From: Chondrus crispus
Taxonomy: Eukaryota > Rhodophyta > Florideophyceae > Gigartinales > Gigartinaceae
Assembly (NCBI RefSeq): GCF_000350225.1
Contig: NW_005178661.1
Location: 9,856 to 73,855 of the forward strand
DNA: 64,000 nucleotides
Reading direction: 5' to 3'
In this document: positions 18,898 to 29,647 of the stretch, in pieces
Layout of the letters: the number at the start of each line of letters is the position of its first letter
Position numbering within the stretch: the first letter of the stretch is position 1
Notes under the pieces: model-generated
Seen by the model: the letters and a program-made list of their open reading frames with translations, nothing else
The model's database searches: none
What the model was told of the DNA's origin: nothing
Translations under genes and position numbers: made by a program

Positions 18898-19903
18898 CGC
18901 ATCTCGAGGGCCAGAAAATCTTTCGTTACATGTTTCACTCGAACACCAACACCCTGGTTCTCTTTTTAGTCACACAGTACAGTAGTGTTCGGATAACTTG
19001 GGAGGGATGCGTTCTGTTTTCATCGGGGGTGGCGGAGGCTCGTTGAAGTCGAAGTGAAAGTCCCCCGGTCGGAACGCTTAGTGCGGCCAGTTCGGCCACT
19101 GCCTTTTAGATTGGGCTGGAAGTGAAGCAACATTACAGAAGTAGAGAGGCCTCCGGGGCGTAACAAAACCTTGTACTGTAGCGTAACACGTGGTCTTGCC
19201 TTTTTTTGCTTCGGACAGTGTTACGCTCACCATTTTTGCTACCCAATAGTTTGGGCACGTGAATACAAGATTTCGTAACGTAACGAGTACTGTAGCAACT
19301 TTATTTGGGGGATGTAAACAGGCCCTAAGGGCCAACCCTCGGAGATAGAGAGGGAAGGCAGCAGACGCAGCAATAAAAAGGAATTGAGGGAGGATTCCCA
19401 TCCAACAGGTTGCTCGGTGCCAGGCAGCTGAGATAATCGCCACGGTACCCTACCCTACTATCTACTGTAGTTTCTACAGAAATATTCTGTCCCTGCTTGT
19501 GGACTGTTACAGTAGTCTCTCTTTACAAGAATGACCCGCAATAGAATATTCTTTTTAGTAGAACACATGCACTTTTTCCCGTCCTGGGAATGGCCAAAAC
19601 AGCCCTATTTCATGACATTTATTCATATACGACATAAGAATATAGTATTTCGAATGTCGCTTTTCCCCATGTAGTACAGTATGTAGACGGGAACGTATTT
19701 TTGTCCTCTAAAATGGTCAAACAGATGTCGGAGATCTGCTTGGTATATCGGTCAAACGGATGTTCCAAATTTGGCTGTACTACGCTACCTTCGGTGCATC
19801 AAAAGAGATCTCTCAGCTGCCAAAGTGCAAACACAGAAGCAGACGAGAATTGGTTCCTTCTTTTCCGGGGCCAGTAACCTTGCTGGACAAGCATCATAAC
19901 TGC
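18898..19903. other. Non-coding stretch rich in TACTGTA words
   Basis: No supported gene. At least six TACTGTA/TACAGTA words occur. About 19460-19560 is a degraded relative of the inverted repeat of the next element (shared TCTCTCTTTACAAGAATGA). A fragment near 19315 (GATGTAAACAGGCCC) resembles the ends of some plant MITEs, but no partner end was found. Confidence 0.5.
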
Positions 19904-20351
19904 CGGCATAGGAATATTCTCTTTACATATATAATATAAATAAATATGATATATAATGTCCTTTCCCGTCCTCATTCTTATAAAGAGAGATTACTGTACA
20001 GGAGCCCTGTATCTTTACATATATAATAAAAGAAAAACACATTTTGTGTACAGTAACCATGGTATACATAAACCGGTTTCTGCAGTTAATTCGGTTTCTT
20101 AAATTTTTACCAACTTTCAGACTGGTTAGTACCTCCTCTCACTTGCTTCGCGGGAACAGACGTAACAAAACGATCCCGCCATCGAAACCAAAACACTCTT
20201 ATCGCAATACAAGCCCGCCTTTTTCAGCGCAGGATGTGCCCCGACCAACTCTTATGACAAGTAGACGTCAAATTAGTCTCAAAAGTAAAAGAGTTCCCTG
20301 ACAAATCCATCCAACAGCTACCATTCCCCTCTTGTCGTTTCTCGATATGCA

Positions 20352-22651
20352 ATGAAGGACCTTTCCACCTTTCAGAGGGCCCTCTTTGCTCACCTTAATG
20401 ACTCTGTGCCCCTTCCTAAGGCTGCTGCTGATTCAAGTATTCCTGTCACAACCTTACGGCGAGCTTATGCTGCCTGGCTCCGAGATGCGCCGGAAAGCCA
20501 ACCGCTCGCGCCGTCCGACATCAAAATGAAGCTCACACCGAGAGGCAGACCGACCAAACTGAGCAAACACGAAGAAGAAGTGGTGGCTCAAGCCGCCAAA
20601 CAATTCTTAGATTTGAACACGCCCTTGACCAAGCTAGGGCTCAGACAGCTGGCATATCATATCATAAAGAATAAGCCGGATTCACGTTTCAACCGTCAAA
20701 AATGTCTCCCATCTCATGCCTGGTTACGCGGCTTCCTACATCGCAATCAATCATTGGCCGTGCGTTCTGTACGGGCGATTGAGAGTCGCCGGATTGAAGC
20801 TGTTACTCATCATAATGTGGCCGAGCACATAGCCAGAGTCCAAGCAGCTATGGACCGCTACAATGTTCATGACCCCCGTTTCATATTCAATGTTGACGAA
20901 TCTGGTGTTTCATTCAGAAACATGGCTGAAAAAAGCCTGCGGAAAGGAATTGGGTATGCTAAAAGGAGCAACATAATAAGTACATTGGTTCGTACACGTG
21001 GCAACTTGGAACGTGTCACCGTCATGTGCGTTGTGAACGCAGCTGGAGAAAAGTTCAAACACGTAATAGTGTTTCCTGGCAAGCAACCGCATTATCGAAA
21101 AGTCAGAGGCACTATTGAAACAGTGCACAGTTACCTACCAGCATGCTACTTTTATCAGAGAGAGTCTGGCGGTGTTGACTCTTCAATCTTTTTTGACTGG
21201 GCAAAGAACTTTGTCGCTGAGACAGCAAATTTGCGCAAAGCAGGACAAAACATGCTTTTGTTGTTTGATGGCTATGGCTGCTGTAGTGCACTGTACTCGG
21301 TACCGGGACAGCTGTCCTAATCTCGCCAACATCGCGCTCGCCGCCACCACGTGTACCACGGGTACACGTGGCTCTTGTCTCTCTGCCGGATCATACTGGT
21401 GGACACGTGTGAGCCCTCTGCCACCTGTCGGGTCTATAGGGGCCGTTACTTGGTCCCCTCGCGGCTACACCCGTTATATTCTAGTTACTCTAATTTACAG
21501 TATAATTTAGCTTCGCCATGACGGCGACGGGGACTATATAGTCAACACGATGATGATCAAAGTTAAGAGGCACGAAGCCTCGGGTCTTTTACCTTGGTTT
21601 CTGGATTCCAGGTTGTAGCCTCGACTCGGTACTGGCTCGCCCATACCAACCGAGCCATCTACACCCCTGGAATCCCAACTGCCTTCCCCGCGCGCGTCGA
21701 CCCCAACCGCGCGAGCGCTACGTTAATTACTGTGCTTTCCGTTCTGTTAGTTCTGTTTTTCCTTTAATTCATCCTGTTTATTGCTGACTACGTTGCTACT
21801 TTCCTACCGCGCAAGCCGCGCCCGGATCCCGGTTCCGGTCATCCACCGGGTGGTCTCCCGAATTTCCTTACGCGTCCGAACGCGCGTCGCTCTGCCTACA
21901 GCCGCCACCCGTGGCTGTAGTGCACGACAGCTGCCATATCCAACACTGTGTTTTTCAGTTTCTCAAGGATAACCGCGTGTATGTTATCGGAATCCCGGCC
22001 CATACGTCGCATGTGCTACAACCATTGGACGTGACTGTTTATGGGCCATTCAAGTCGTATATTCAGCGTAGAGTTCACAATAGGGCCATCAACAAACGCG
22101 TAATTGATACTTTTGATGAAGCTGATATGCTCAGATTTGCTTTGTCAGATGCGGTGACTGTCAGTAATGTCACCAGCGGTTTTCAGAAGTGTGGAATTTG
22201 GGATCCGGCTGTTAGAGGTACGTCAATTAGCGCGCTTGGGCACTTGCAATTTTACGAGGCCGAAAGGCCGCAAGGACAGTGTACCACGGATGTTACATTG
22301 GAGTCATTGTTGGAAATCTTTATGCGTAGCCGTCGTAGTCTGATTTTTGACGCTGATGTGGAACGGGAAGGAACTATTCGCATAAGTACCACAAGCGGTG
22401 CGCATCTCACTTCCGATGCAGTCATCGACGCACTTAAATTGCGCGCCGAACGACGTGCGAGCAGGAGTCTGGGTACTGTGGCGAGAAGGGAGAGATCTGA
22501 CGACACCAATGACACCCCTGCCGAGATCCGTCGTCTCTTCCAGCTTCGTCCGGAACGCGTTAGCAGGCGTGCTCGCTGCCATGAGACCCGTGACGTCAGG
22601 CGGATGATTGCTGGCCAACGAGCACAACGCGCTGTGAATATGGGCCCTTAA
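20352..22651 (+). pseudogene. pogo-like transposase interrupted by a solo LTR
   Basis: Codons 20352-21281 and 21935-22651 are in phase once the insertion and one copy of its 5-bp duplication are ignored, giving about 548 residues. The N-terminus has a psq-type HTH (KAAADSSIPVTTLRRAYAAW) and a CENPB-type HTH (WLRGFLHRN). The core has FNVDESGVSF (first Asp), LLLFDGYG at the split (second Asp) and HVLQPLDV (third Asp), then FQKCGIWDP. All three Asp are present, so the copy may have been functional until the LTR insertion. It is related to the damaged transposase at 44997-46677. Confidence 0.85.
21282..21929. repeat. Solo LTR with GCTGC target duplication
   Basis: The insertion begins TGTAGTGCAC and ends GTGCACGACA, so it has TG...CA and imperfect inverted ends. 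It is flanked by GCTGC at 21277-21281 and 21930-21934. It contains a TATA-like GACTATATAG near 21530. No internal retroelement sequence remains, as expected after LTR-LTR recombination. It is not related to the other LTRs in the window. Confidence 0.88.
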
Positions 22652-23179
22652 TTTGACCTGTGCTGGGCCACGGTGCCCAAGATATGATAGATTAAATGAC
22701 CGGTTTTTGTAATGATCGGTAAATGGACTTGTTTTCATGCGTTTATTGCTGGTTCGAAGCGGCTATGCATGTCCATAATGTGCTTTTTGTTGCCCGTAAA
22801 CAAGCAATGTGAAGAGCGCAGAACCGGAATGGCTTTTATTCGGAGGAGAATGGAGTTGTTGATCTTATTTTGTGGATAATTTTGTGGAGTGAGGGCAAGT
22901 GTAACGGAAAAAAACCGATTTATATTCACAATGGTTACATATGCGCAAATCTATCGCTTTTTATTGAGTTGGAGGTGTTTGTGTATACAGGGCTCCTGTA
23001 CAGTAATCTCTCTTTACAAGAATGAGGACGGGAAAGGACATTATATATCATATTTATTTATATTATATATGTATGTAAAGAGAATATTCCTATGCCGTTT
23101 ATTTATCATACATCTTTATTTTGCAACAAGGCTTAGACCCCATGAAGTACTGTACACAAACCGCGTGTTCGTGTACTGT

Positions 23180-23701
23180 TGTGAGTTTTTCACTGGTCAT
23201 CCTGAGGCAAGGATGCAGGTTGGTTCCCTTCAAGTGTTATGAGGTGGTACTAGATGGTTTGGCAAAACGTGTTCCGTATCGGCAAAGGTATTCAGCATCA
23301 GCTGGCTCGGGTGCTCGTCCTCCCGTGCGTGTCCTCCTTTTCTTTTCTCTTACTAGCTCTCGTCTAAGCTGTATAAATACCTAGGCTCGCTCGCGTTTCT
23401 TTCCGTTCTGCGCATCGTCATGCGCCTCATTGCATATCCCTTCCGTGCACTATCTCCTCCGCGATCCTTGGCTTCTGCATTTGCCCATGACCCTTCCTAT
23501 TTCCGATTCAATGTCGCACTCCTCTCCCGCTGTCTGCTTTCTCTCTATATGTGTGTGTTCCCTCATACGCACACCCTAATCTATGCTGGTGACCCTTCCG
23601 GCTCAATACACATAGGCCATAAACACTGTATTCACCCAAAGTGTAAGTCTGCATTAAAACGCCACACCGCTTACACGTGCACAACAGTCCAAATCTTCAC
23701 A
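23180..23701 (-). repeat. 3' LTR of copia element 1
   Basis: It is 522 bp, TGTGAAG...CTCACA on the minus strand, and matches the other LTR. The adjacent polypurine tract AAGGGGAG (minus strand) lies at 23702-23709. A TATAAATA box occurs in the antisense direction. Confidence 0.94.
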
Positions 23702-23737
23702 CTCCCCTTAGTCGTTGAAGGCTATAACTTCAACGAC

Positions 23738-26700
23738 TCAAACCCAAGTCTCGTTATCCACTTCGAAGGAGTTATGAGCTGGAAGCTCCATAATTCCGCT
23801 ACTGGCGATTCGGTTAAGCATTCGGAAGCTGATGGGGTTTCTTTTTGTGAGTGCGTCTGCGATATTGGCCTTTCCCTGAATCCACCGGATTACGTTAACT
23901 TCGCCTGCCTCGAAAGAGTCCCTTAACCTTTGCACTGTTTGTCTGAGACGATAGTCTCTACCTTCATGTAGTGTAGTTATGGTGTCGTAGAGACCCTTCG
24001 AATCAACATTCAACACGTGTTTGAAAGTGTCCCTCGGAAATGGTGAATTCAGAGCTAACTTGAGATTATAGCCACGATCGTCAGCATCAGAACAAGCCAA
24101 GATTTCTGCCCCATACGAAGAATGGCACACACGCCTCTGTTTCGTGCTAGCCCAATCCACCATGTGGTACATCTTATCCTTCGTCACTTCGCATTCATAC
24201 AATATCCCTAAAATAAATCCTGTTTGTCCATATTGTTTCGTCTTTGATATATTGAACGCTGCGTCTGAAAACGAATTGACGGTTGCGTCTATGGGATGCC
24301 GTTGTGGTGCTTTGAATTTGACCAAAGCCTTCAGATCTTTCAGTTCTTTAAGCATCCCATTTGCCTGCATCATGTGCTCAACTTTCAGCCTAGGTATGCA
24401 CTGCTGCATGTAAGATCCTACATAAGCCGCCTGTGGAAGCGCCCCGCATCCTAGCCAAACTAGTTCTCCTGCCATCGATCTAAACCAGTTGACTTCCTTT
24501 TCTGTCGCCATCGAGCCCCTCTCTCTCCTTCTTGTTTCATTCAGTAGTATTGGACTGATGCTATGCATGTAAGTCTCCATAGAAAGTACGACGGACCCGG
24601 TCTTATCCTGCATGATATCTGAGCCATTGAATTTTATGCTGTCATCGATTACCGCCTTGCTTATAGGAAATCTTTCCTTTATATGCGCTGTGAACAACCC
24701 GATATTTTCAACAGACCCGGCTATGAGAAGGTCATCCGTCACCTTAGCCAGTAACAATTGAAATTTGCCGTCCTCGTGCTTTCGTGTGAACAGCTGTGGT
24801 ACTCCTTGAACGCGTTCAAATTTTGCTTCCTGAGTTAGCCATTGTTCGAATACCTTAGCCCATTGGCGTCCCGCTTCTGGGATTCCATATGGCATTTTCA
24901 ATAGCTTCCAGATAACGCCTCGTGGTCCTTTCCATTCATACGGTGGTCGCACGAATATCTCGCGCTGAATGGGGCCACTTTGGAGGTATGCACCTTTCAC
25001 GTCCAAACAACCAAGCCTGAGACCTAGTACAGTAGCAAGACTACAAAGTAGCCTTATGACATCGAACTGTGCTGTGGCCGAGTCCTTGCGTATTTGTCCT
25101 TTCTCGTTGTCATGGTTGCCATGTGGGCAAAGTCTAGCCTTAAGCCTCTTCACACCGTTCTCCTCCACCTTGATTTTGTATACAACATGCGATCCGATAA
25201 CATTGGCGCGTCGGCTAACGTCCTCTTCTCGCATTTCAGCATAGGCACAATCCCAATTTGAATCTAATTCTGTTTTGACTGCTTTTGCGACAAGCCATGG
25301 CGGTGCACATTCCATACGTTTTCTGGTAACTTGTTCAGAGCCAATGATTTTATGCAATTCATTCAACGCCTCCTGTTCTTGTGACACGAGCTCCACCCCG
25401 TTTCCCGGTTTACTTTTCGTGCTTACTTCACCAATATCCTTTCTAGGATCTCCACATACCCGCTGGGTAAAGAACGAACTGCGTTGCATATTCAATATTT
25501 CTCCCCGCTCTTCGGACTCATTTTCGTCTTCGTCACCGAATATTTCCTGCATGAGCGTTGTAGACTCACCCTGCTCTGTATTCTCTGGCTCCTTGTTTTC
25601 ATCTTCCTTCGTATCCTCTAAGGACTGGCTGTCATTTTCTGCACCGAACGTCTTACCTAATTTGTCTGCACTTTCCTGTGCCAACTCGTCTTCCAGGCTC
25701 CGCTTCATCAACTCTCTTGATAATTCCCCCCTCGGTGCAATCCGTACGTGTTCATAGGCGACTGTCATGGGTGGTCCTCTTTTTGACCGACGACACTTGA
25801 GCATGTGGGGCGTAGCATTAATGACCCTAGCTTCGATCCAACGAGGTCTCTCGTTTTGTTTTGAGGTTTTAAAATACACCCACACACGCATACCTTTTGC
25901 GAACGAGGTGTGTGGCTCTACATTTCTCACTTTTGACCTAACCACTCGTTGTATTGCCCTGATTGCTACAGCCTCCGTGTGGGCGTCTAGCAGACCTTGC
26001 GAAACTGCATTGCTGGGCATCCCCAATATTGATGGAGCATACCCTCTGGCCAGCTGAAAAGCACTTAGCGTTGCGTTTCCGTGAAACATATTGGTCATAA
26101 AAGATGCCCTGGAGACCATAGTCGAGTGCGATGCGGATGTACTCTCCTTGGCAAGCCTTGAAAGGACCATTTTAAAGACTCCGTTGTTCCTTTCGACATG
26201 ACCATTTTTCGAGGATGATCTCGACGGCCTTGGTTTTAGCTTGATCTTGTGAGTACTGAGAAACTTTTCAAGCACCGGTTTACAGAACTCTGGGTCTGCA
26301 CTGAAACTTTGTGGTGCCCCGTGATGGTATAACCATTCTGCTTCCAGCATGACCATCATATTCTGAGCCGATCTATTCTCTGCAATAACTCTTTCCCCGT
26401 ATCGTGTACCGACGTCCACAACGTTTAACACCTCCAGTTTCTTGTCGCCTATATAGACAATCACAAAATCAGCCTGTATCTCTTGATTAAATGCCTCATT
26501 TACGTGAGATAAAGACACTTTTTTCATGTCGGTTGGTCTACCGGACGAGGCACATATGTCACATGCCTGTGACACCTTCTCACACGCTTGTATCACTCCT
26601 GCCGTGGTCATCTTAGCGTCATCAAACAAGCGTCGCATCTCATTCGAGGATGCGTGAGTGAACCGATGTACCTTTTTGACCATATTTATTTCTTGCCTGG

Positions 26701-27184
26701 GAGAAACTGCGCCAAGCAAACTTGACACCGTTGATTTTCCATGTGGTAAAATGTCAAAACGAATACGTTCGTTCCCCCCGTCGTCTTTTCTTATGTAAGT
26801 AAAGAACTTTCGCTCTTCTGTATCGCATGGTCTCTGAAAAATGACGAATGTGGGCTTCTGTCTGTTCATCGTATCTGAAAATCTCTTAACGTCTAGCCCG
26901 ATTATGAGAGGTGATGAGCCCTCTACAAGATCGAACGTCATAACTGTTGGCTTTCTGTTGACGTCATTAATAAACAGATCCCAACTGTACCTGATCGGCT
27001 TCGCGTCTGCGCATGCGTGCCCCCAACCGTGATCGTATTGTTCACGCGGTGGTTTCAGAATTAGTGGTATAGCCAGAGCATCACACAATTGTGTTGCATT
27101 AACCACACCACCCGTCGATGTTGGTGCTCCTTCATCAAGCAAAGGGTTAAGGTCAGTATGGAGCTCTACTGGCCTCTTCTCCGA
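23738..27184 (-). CDS. pol: Pol of copia element 1
   Basis: About 1148 codons follow the shift site. Order of domains is copia-type, with integrase before reverse transcriptase. The protease motif is LLDEGAPTS (Asp-Glu-Gly rather than D-T/S-G). The integrase zinc finger has HRFTHAS and CDICAS, followed by a core with QADFVIVY, FSADPEF and NGHVERNN. Reverse transcriptase has LDVKGAYLQ and LLAKVTDDLLIAG, where the usual VDD is TDD. RNase H has FSDAAF and SYGAEILA. The N-terminal start is set by the frameshift, since no ATG precedes the protease. Confidence 0.9.
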   Translation of the reverse strand, partial: SEKRPVELHTDLNPLLDEGAPTSTGGVVNATQLCDALAIPLILKPPREQYDHGWGHACADAKPIRYSWDLFINDVNRKPTVMTFDLVEGSSPLIIGLDVKRFSDTMNRQKPTFVIFQRPCDTEERKFFTYIRKDDGGNERIRFDILPHGKSTVSSLLGAVSPRQEINMVKKVHRFTHASSNEMRRLFDDAKMTTAGVIQACEKVSQACDICASSGRPTDMKKVSLSHVNEAFNQEIQADFVIVYIGDKKLEVLNVVDVGTRYGERVIAENRSAQNMMVMLEAEWLYHHGAPQSFSADPEFCKPVLEKFLSTHKIKLKPRPSRSSSKNGHVERNNGVFKMVLSRLAKESTSASHSTMVSRASFMTNMFHGNATLSAFQLARGYAPSILGMPSNAVSQGLLDAHTEAVAIRAIQRVVRSKVRNVEPHTSFAKGMRVWVYFKTSKQNERPRWIEARVINATPHMLKCRRSKRGPPMTVAYEHVRIAPRGELSRELMKRSLEDELAQESADKLGKTFGAENDSQSLEDTKEDENKEPENTEQGESTTLMQEIFGDEDENESEERGEILNMQRSSFFTQRVCGDPRKDIGEVSTKSKPGNGVELVSQEQEALNELHKIIGSEQVTRKRMECAPPWLVAKAVKTELDSNWDCAYAEMREEDVSRRANVIGSHVVYKIKVEENGVKRLKARLCPHGNHDNEKGQIRKDSATAQFDVIRLLCSLATVLGLRLGCLDVKGAYLQSGPIQREIFVRPPYEWKGPRGVIWKLLKMPYGIPEAGRQWAKVFEQWLTQEAKFERVQGVPQLFTRKHEDGKFQLLLAKVTDDLLIAGSVENIGLFTAHIKERFPISKAVIDDSIKFNGSDIMQDKTGSVVLSMETYMHSISPILLNETRRRERGSMATEKEVNWFRSMAGELVWLGCGALPQAAYVGSYMQQCIPRLKVEHMMQANGMLKELKDLKALVKFKAPQRHPIDATVNSFSDAAFNISKTKQYGQTGFILGILYECEVTKDKMYHMVDWASTKQRRVCHSSYGAEILACSDADDRGYNLKLALNSPFPRDTFKHVLNVDSKGLYDTITTLHEGRDYRLRQTVQRLRDSFEAGEVNVIRWIQGKANIADALTKRNPISFRMLNRIASSGIMELPAHNSFEVDNETWV

Positions 27185-28275
27185 AAAAACGCACCAATCT
27201 TCTTATCTTTGAATTCGGTGTTCTGATCAGGTCCCCGCCAGGTGTCCCGTGTTGATTCGTCCTTCTTATTTTCTATATTTCTTTGAACTTTCTGAATACA
27301 ATTCGGTCTGTCTCTATACCAGTGCCCAATCTCTCCACATCCTTTGCATTTGGTTTCTGATTTCAACTTTTTAATGCGCTCCGTGCGTGGGTATGCCTCA
27401 TTTTCATATGAACGCTTTCCGAGCATACTTCCCCTTGAAGAAGCGTCTCTTATCTCGTCGGTGATAATTTTTACTTGTGACAAAGACTGAACGGTATCTT
27501 CCATGCTGATAATTGACGCATTACATTCTGTTTCGGACCTTTTTGACAGCTGGCTGATTCTGTCCGAGATTTTGAGTAGTTCTTGCCGATGTTCTACGCC
27601 TTCCCCACAGTGTGCTGCTATGAAATTGCTAAGCATAGATGCTTCGCCAATCCGTATATGTAATTTCAGGACTTTTGTCGTCGTTTTCTTGTGGTCTGTT
27701 TTAGAAGTAAGCTGAAACATCAGAGAGTTGAGAGTGTCAGGTGTTAGTTTAGCATTACGCAGTAGTGTGACAGCAAATTGTCTACTAGTGAGATCCGTCA
27801 TTTCGGATGTCTGGTTGACATATCTTGCAACTGTTCCGCTGTATCTATTGGCGAAAAGATGTGGGCTTTCCCCTGCTCTGCGAACACAAGTCTGGATGTC
27901 GTTCAGCAGCTCTACTTCCATGCGCATGAGCTCGGTGGGTGAATCTTTGGCTATGATGTTAATTATCTGTTCCACAAGGGCTTCCCTGTTTGGATCGTTT
28001 CTGTTTCCTTTCATACAAACGATTCCCGACTTCTCAGCACTTTGTATCATTTGCTGAGCAAAATCATCGCACGACCTATAGATTAGGGGTCCAGCCCCGT
28101 TCAGCATAGCCCTTGACTTGGTGTCCACTTCTGCAAACATGTTCAGCATTTCAATCCATCTGCGGAGTTCATCCCTGTACTTAGATTTGACTGTGAAGTT
28201 GGTAGTAAATGTCGGGGGATGATCATGGCTTGATGAACCACCTCTGCTTGATGATGAGAGAACCGCTGGGCCCAT
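27166..28275 (-). CDS. gag: Gag of copia element 1
   Basis: It is 369 residues from the ATG embedded in the primer-binding site; an upstream open frame runs back into the LTR but is unlikely to be translated. The middle part is helical and matches the general copia Gag layout. Near residue 318 is a zinc knuckle CKGCGEIGHWYRDRPNC, whose last spacing is seven residues instead of the usual four. The C-terminus is basic. The stop at 27166-27168 lies 16 bases beyond the U-run where pol appears to be entered. Confidence 0.85.
   Translation of the reverse strand: MGPAVLSSSSRGGSSSHDHPPTFTTNFTVKSKYRDELRRWIEMLNMFAEVDTKSRAMLNGAGPLIYRSCDDFAQQMIQSAEKSGIVCMKGNRNDPNREALVEQIINIIAKDSPTELMRMEVELLNDIQTCVRRAGESPHLFANRYSGTVARYVNQTSEMTDLTSRQFAVTLLRNAKLTPDTLNSLMFQLTSKTDHKKTTTKVLKLHIRIGEASMLSNFIAAHCGEGVEHRQELLKISDRISQLSKRSETECNASIISMEDTVQSLSQVKIITDEIRDASSRGSMLGKRSYENEAYPRTERIKKLKSETKCKGCGEIGHWYRDRPNCIQKVQRNIENKKDESTRDTWRGPDQNTEFKDKKIGAFFRRRGQ
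27184..27190 (-). promoter_or_regulatory. Likely -1 frameshift site between gag and pol
   Basis: The minus strand reads G TTT TTT in gag phase. Slipping back one base gives the pol frame, which continues TCG GAG AAG into the protease. The heptamer is not the strict X-XXY-YYZ form, but the U6 run is the only slippery stretch near the end of gag. Confidence 0.6.
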
Positions 28276-28278
28276 AAC
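28264..28278 (-). other. Primer-binding site of the half-tRNA (initiator Met) type
   Basis: Directly inside the 5' LTR the minus strand reads GTTATGGGCCCAGCG. This is complementary to the anticodon arm of initiator tRNA-Met (CUGGGCCCAUAAC), not to a tRNA 3' end. Priming by a cleaved initiator tRNA fragment is established for Drosophila copia. The gag ATG lies inside the site. Confidence 0.8.
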
Positions 28279-28800
28279 TGTGAGTTTTTCACTGGTCATC
28301 CTGAGGCAAGGATGCAGGTTGGTTCCCTTCAAGTGTTATGAGGTGGTACTAGATGGTTTGGCAAAACGTGTTCCGTATCGGCAAAGGTATTCAGCATCAG
28401 CTGGCTCGGGTGCTCGTCCTCCCGTGCGTGTCCTCCTTTTCTTTTCTCTTACTAGCTCTCGTCTAAGCTGTATAAATACCTAGGCTCGCTCGCGTTTCTT
28501 TCCGTTCTGCGCATCGTCATGCGCCTCATTGCATATCCCTTCCGTGCACTATCTCCTCCGCGATCCTTGGCTTCTGCATTTGCCCATGACCCTTCCTATT
28601 TCCGATTCAATGTCGCACTCCTCTCCCGCTGTCTGCTTTCTCTCTATATGTGTGTGTTCCCTCATACGCACACCCTAATCTATGCTGGTGACCCTTCCGG
28701 CTCAATACACATAGGCCATAAACACTGTATTCACCCAAAGTGTAAGTCTGCATTAAAACGCCACACCGCTTACACGTGCACAACAGTCCAAATCTTCACA
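28279..28800 (-). repeat. 5' LTR of copia element 1
   Basis: It is 522 bp and matches 23180-23701 in sequence. The minus-strand transcript would start here. Confidence 0.94.
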
Positions 28801-28805
28801 ACTGT

Positions 28806-29645
28806 ACTGTTGTGAGAACGTCTTCCGAAATAAAGCAAAAATGTGCTTGCGCAGTATCAAGACGTGGGGGCGAAGCAGGAGGAGCAAAACCGACAAGACT
28901 AGCCACTGTAGAGATACAGGGACACGCCTATCCGAATGCGAACGCGAACTGGTGTCAGTTTCCCAATTAGCGAAGGGCGAAGGGGTGCCAGCGATGGGTG
29001 ACACGCGAAGGGCAAGCGATGAAAGGACGCGGGAATATGGAGTGTAGGTAGTAGCTCGCACTGAAGGGACTGGGAGGATAAAGGGGGGCAGATGGAAGAG
29101 GAATAAACAGAGAGGAGGCAGCGGAGAAAAGCGCCCAGCAACTTTATGCTGATCATCATCTTGCAGTGCATCGCCCTTCCATTTCCCTCACTCGCGCGAT
29201 GAATACTCCCACAACTGTATACACAAGCCGCCGGTTTGCTCGTCGTACGGCTCCCGGTTTGTGCTCAAAACTAGAACTGGGGGTGTTTGTGTCAGACACA
29301 AACGCACATCCGCACCCACCTATCCCACCAGATATCATACCATCTGCTCAAAGATTCTGCGATCTGTGCGGTCAACCATCGCGATCAACCATCGCACCCA
29401 TCCGCAGCTCACCTCTTTTTCTATCCGCCCTCCCTCCGCATAGTCCTGTTCTTCGTATCGGCCGCCGTCCAACCCCGCTGTCCTGCGCGTTGCAACAGCA
29501 AAATAAGGAGGAGAATTTTCATTTTGGTAGCATAGGATATAGGGCAGTGAAAGGGGTAATGGAATCCGTCCGCCGGGGTGCCGACACTTCAATGGAGGTT
29601 TATGGGCATTATGCGTGTCTTACGTGTATATACTGTAGTGTACAG
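28806..29645. other. Gene-poor interval
   Basis: No supported gene. Open frames of 60-177 codons occur on both strands without recognisable motifs. GCATTATGCGTGTCTTAC at 29606-29623 is repeated at 30166-30183, on the other side of the small transposon. Confidence 0.5.
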
Positions 29646-29647
29646 TA

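Larger units (their letters stand above)
19904..23097 (+). mobile_element. pogo-like DNA transposon 2, split by a solo LTR
   Basis: Long inverted repeats (19904-20012 and 22985-23097, about 110 bp) enclose a pogo-type transposase. They start CGGCATAGGAATATTC and include GATTACTGTACAGGAGCCCT. The transposase is interrupted by a 648-bp insertion at 21282-21929. No clear TA duplication is seen at the outer ends, so the true termini may differ by a few bases. Confidence 0.75.
23180..28800 (-). mobile_element. Ty1/copia element 1, intact, minus strand
   Basis: Two 522-bp LTRs look identical by eye and are flanked by a perfect 5-bp target duplication ACTGT (23175-23179 and 28801-28805). gag and pol are intact in two frames. 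The element therefore looks like a very recent insertion. The target lies beside a TACTGTAC word. Confidence 0.95.

Noticed and set aside
19078..19443. 121-codon minus-strand frame
   Set aside because: No motif and located in TACTGTA-rich repeat debris.
23420..23926. 168-codon plus-strand frame, with a second copy at 28519-28815
   Set aside because: It lies in the LTR of copia element 1 and runs into antisense pol; the duplication is due to the two LTRs.
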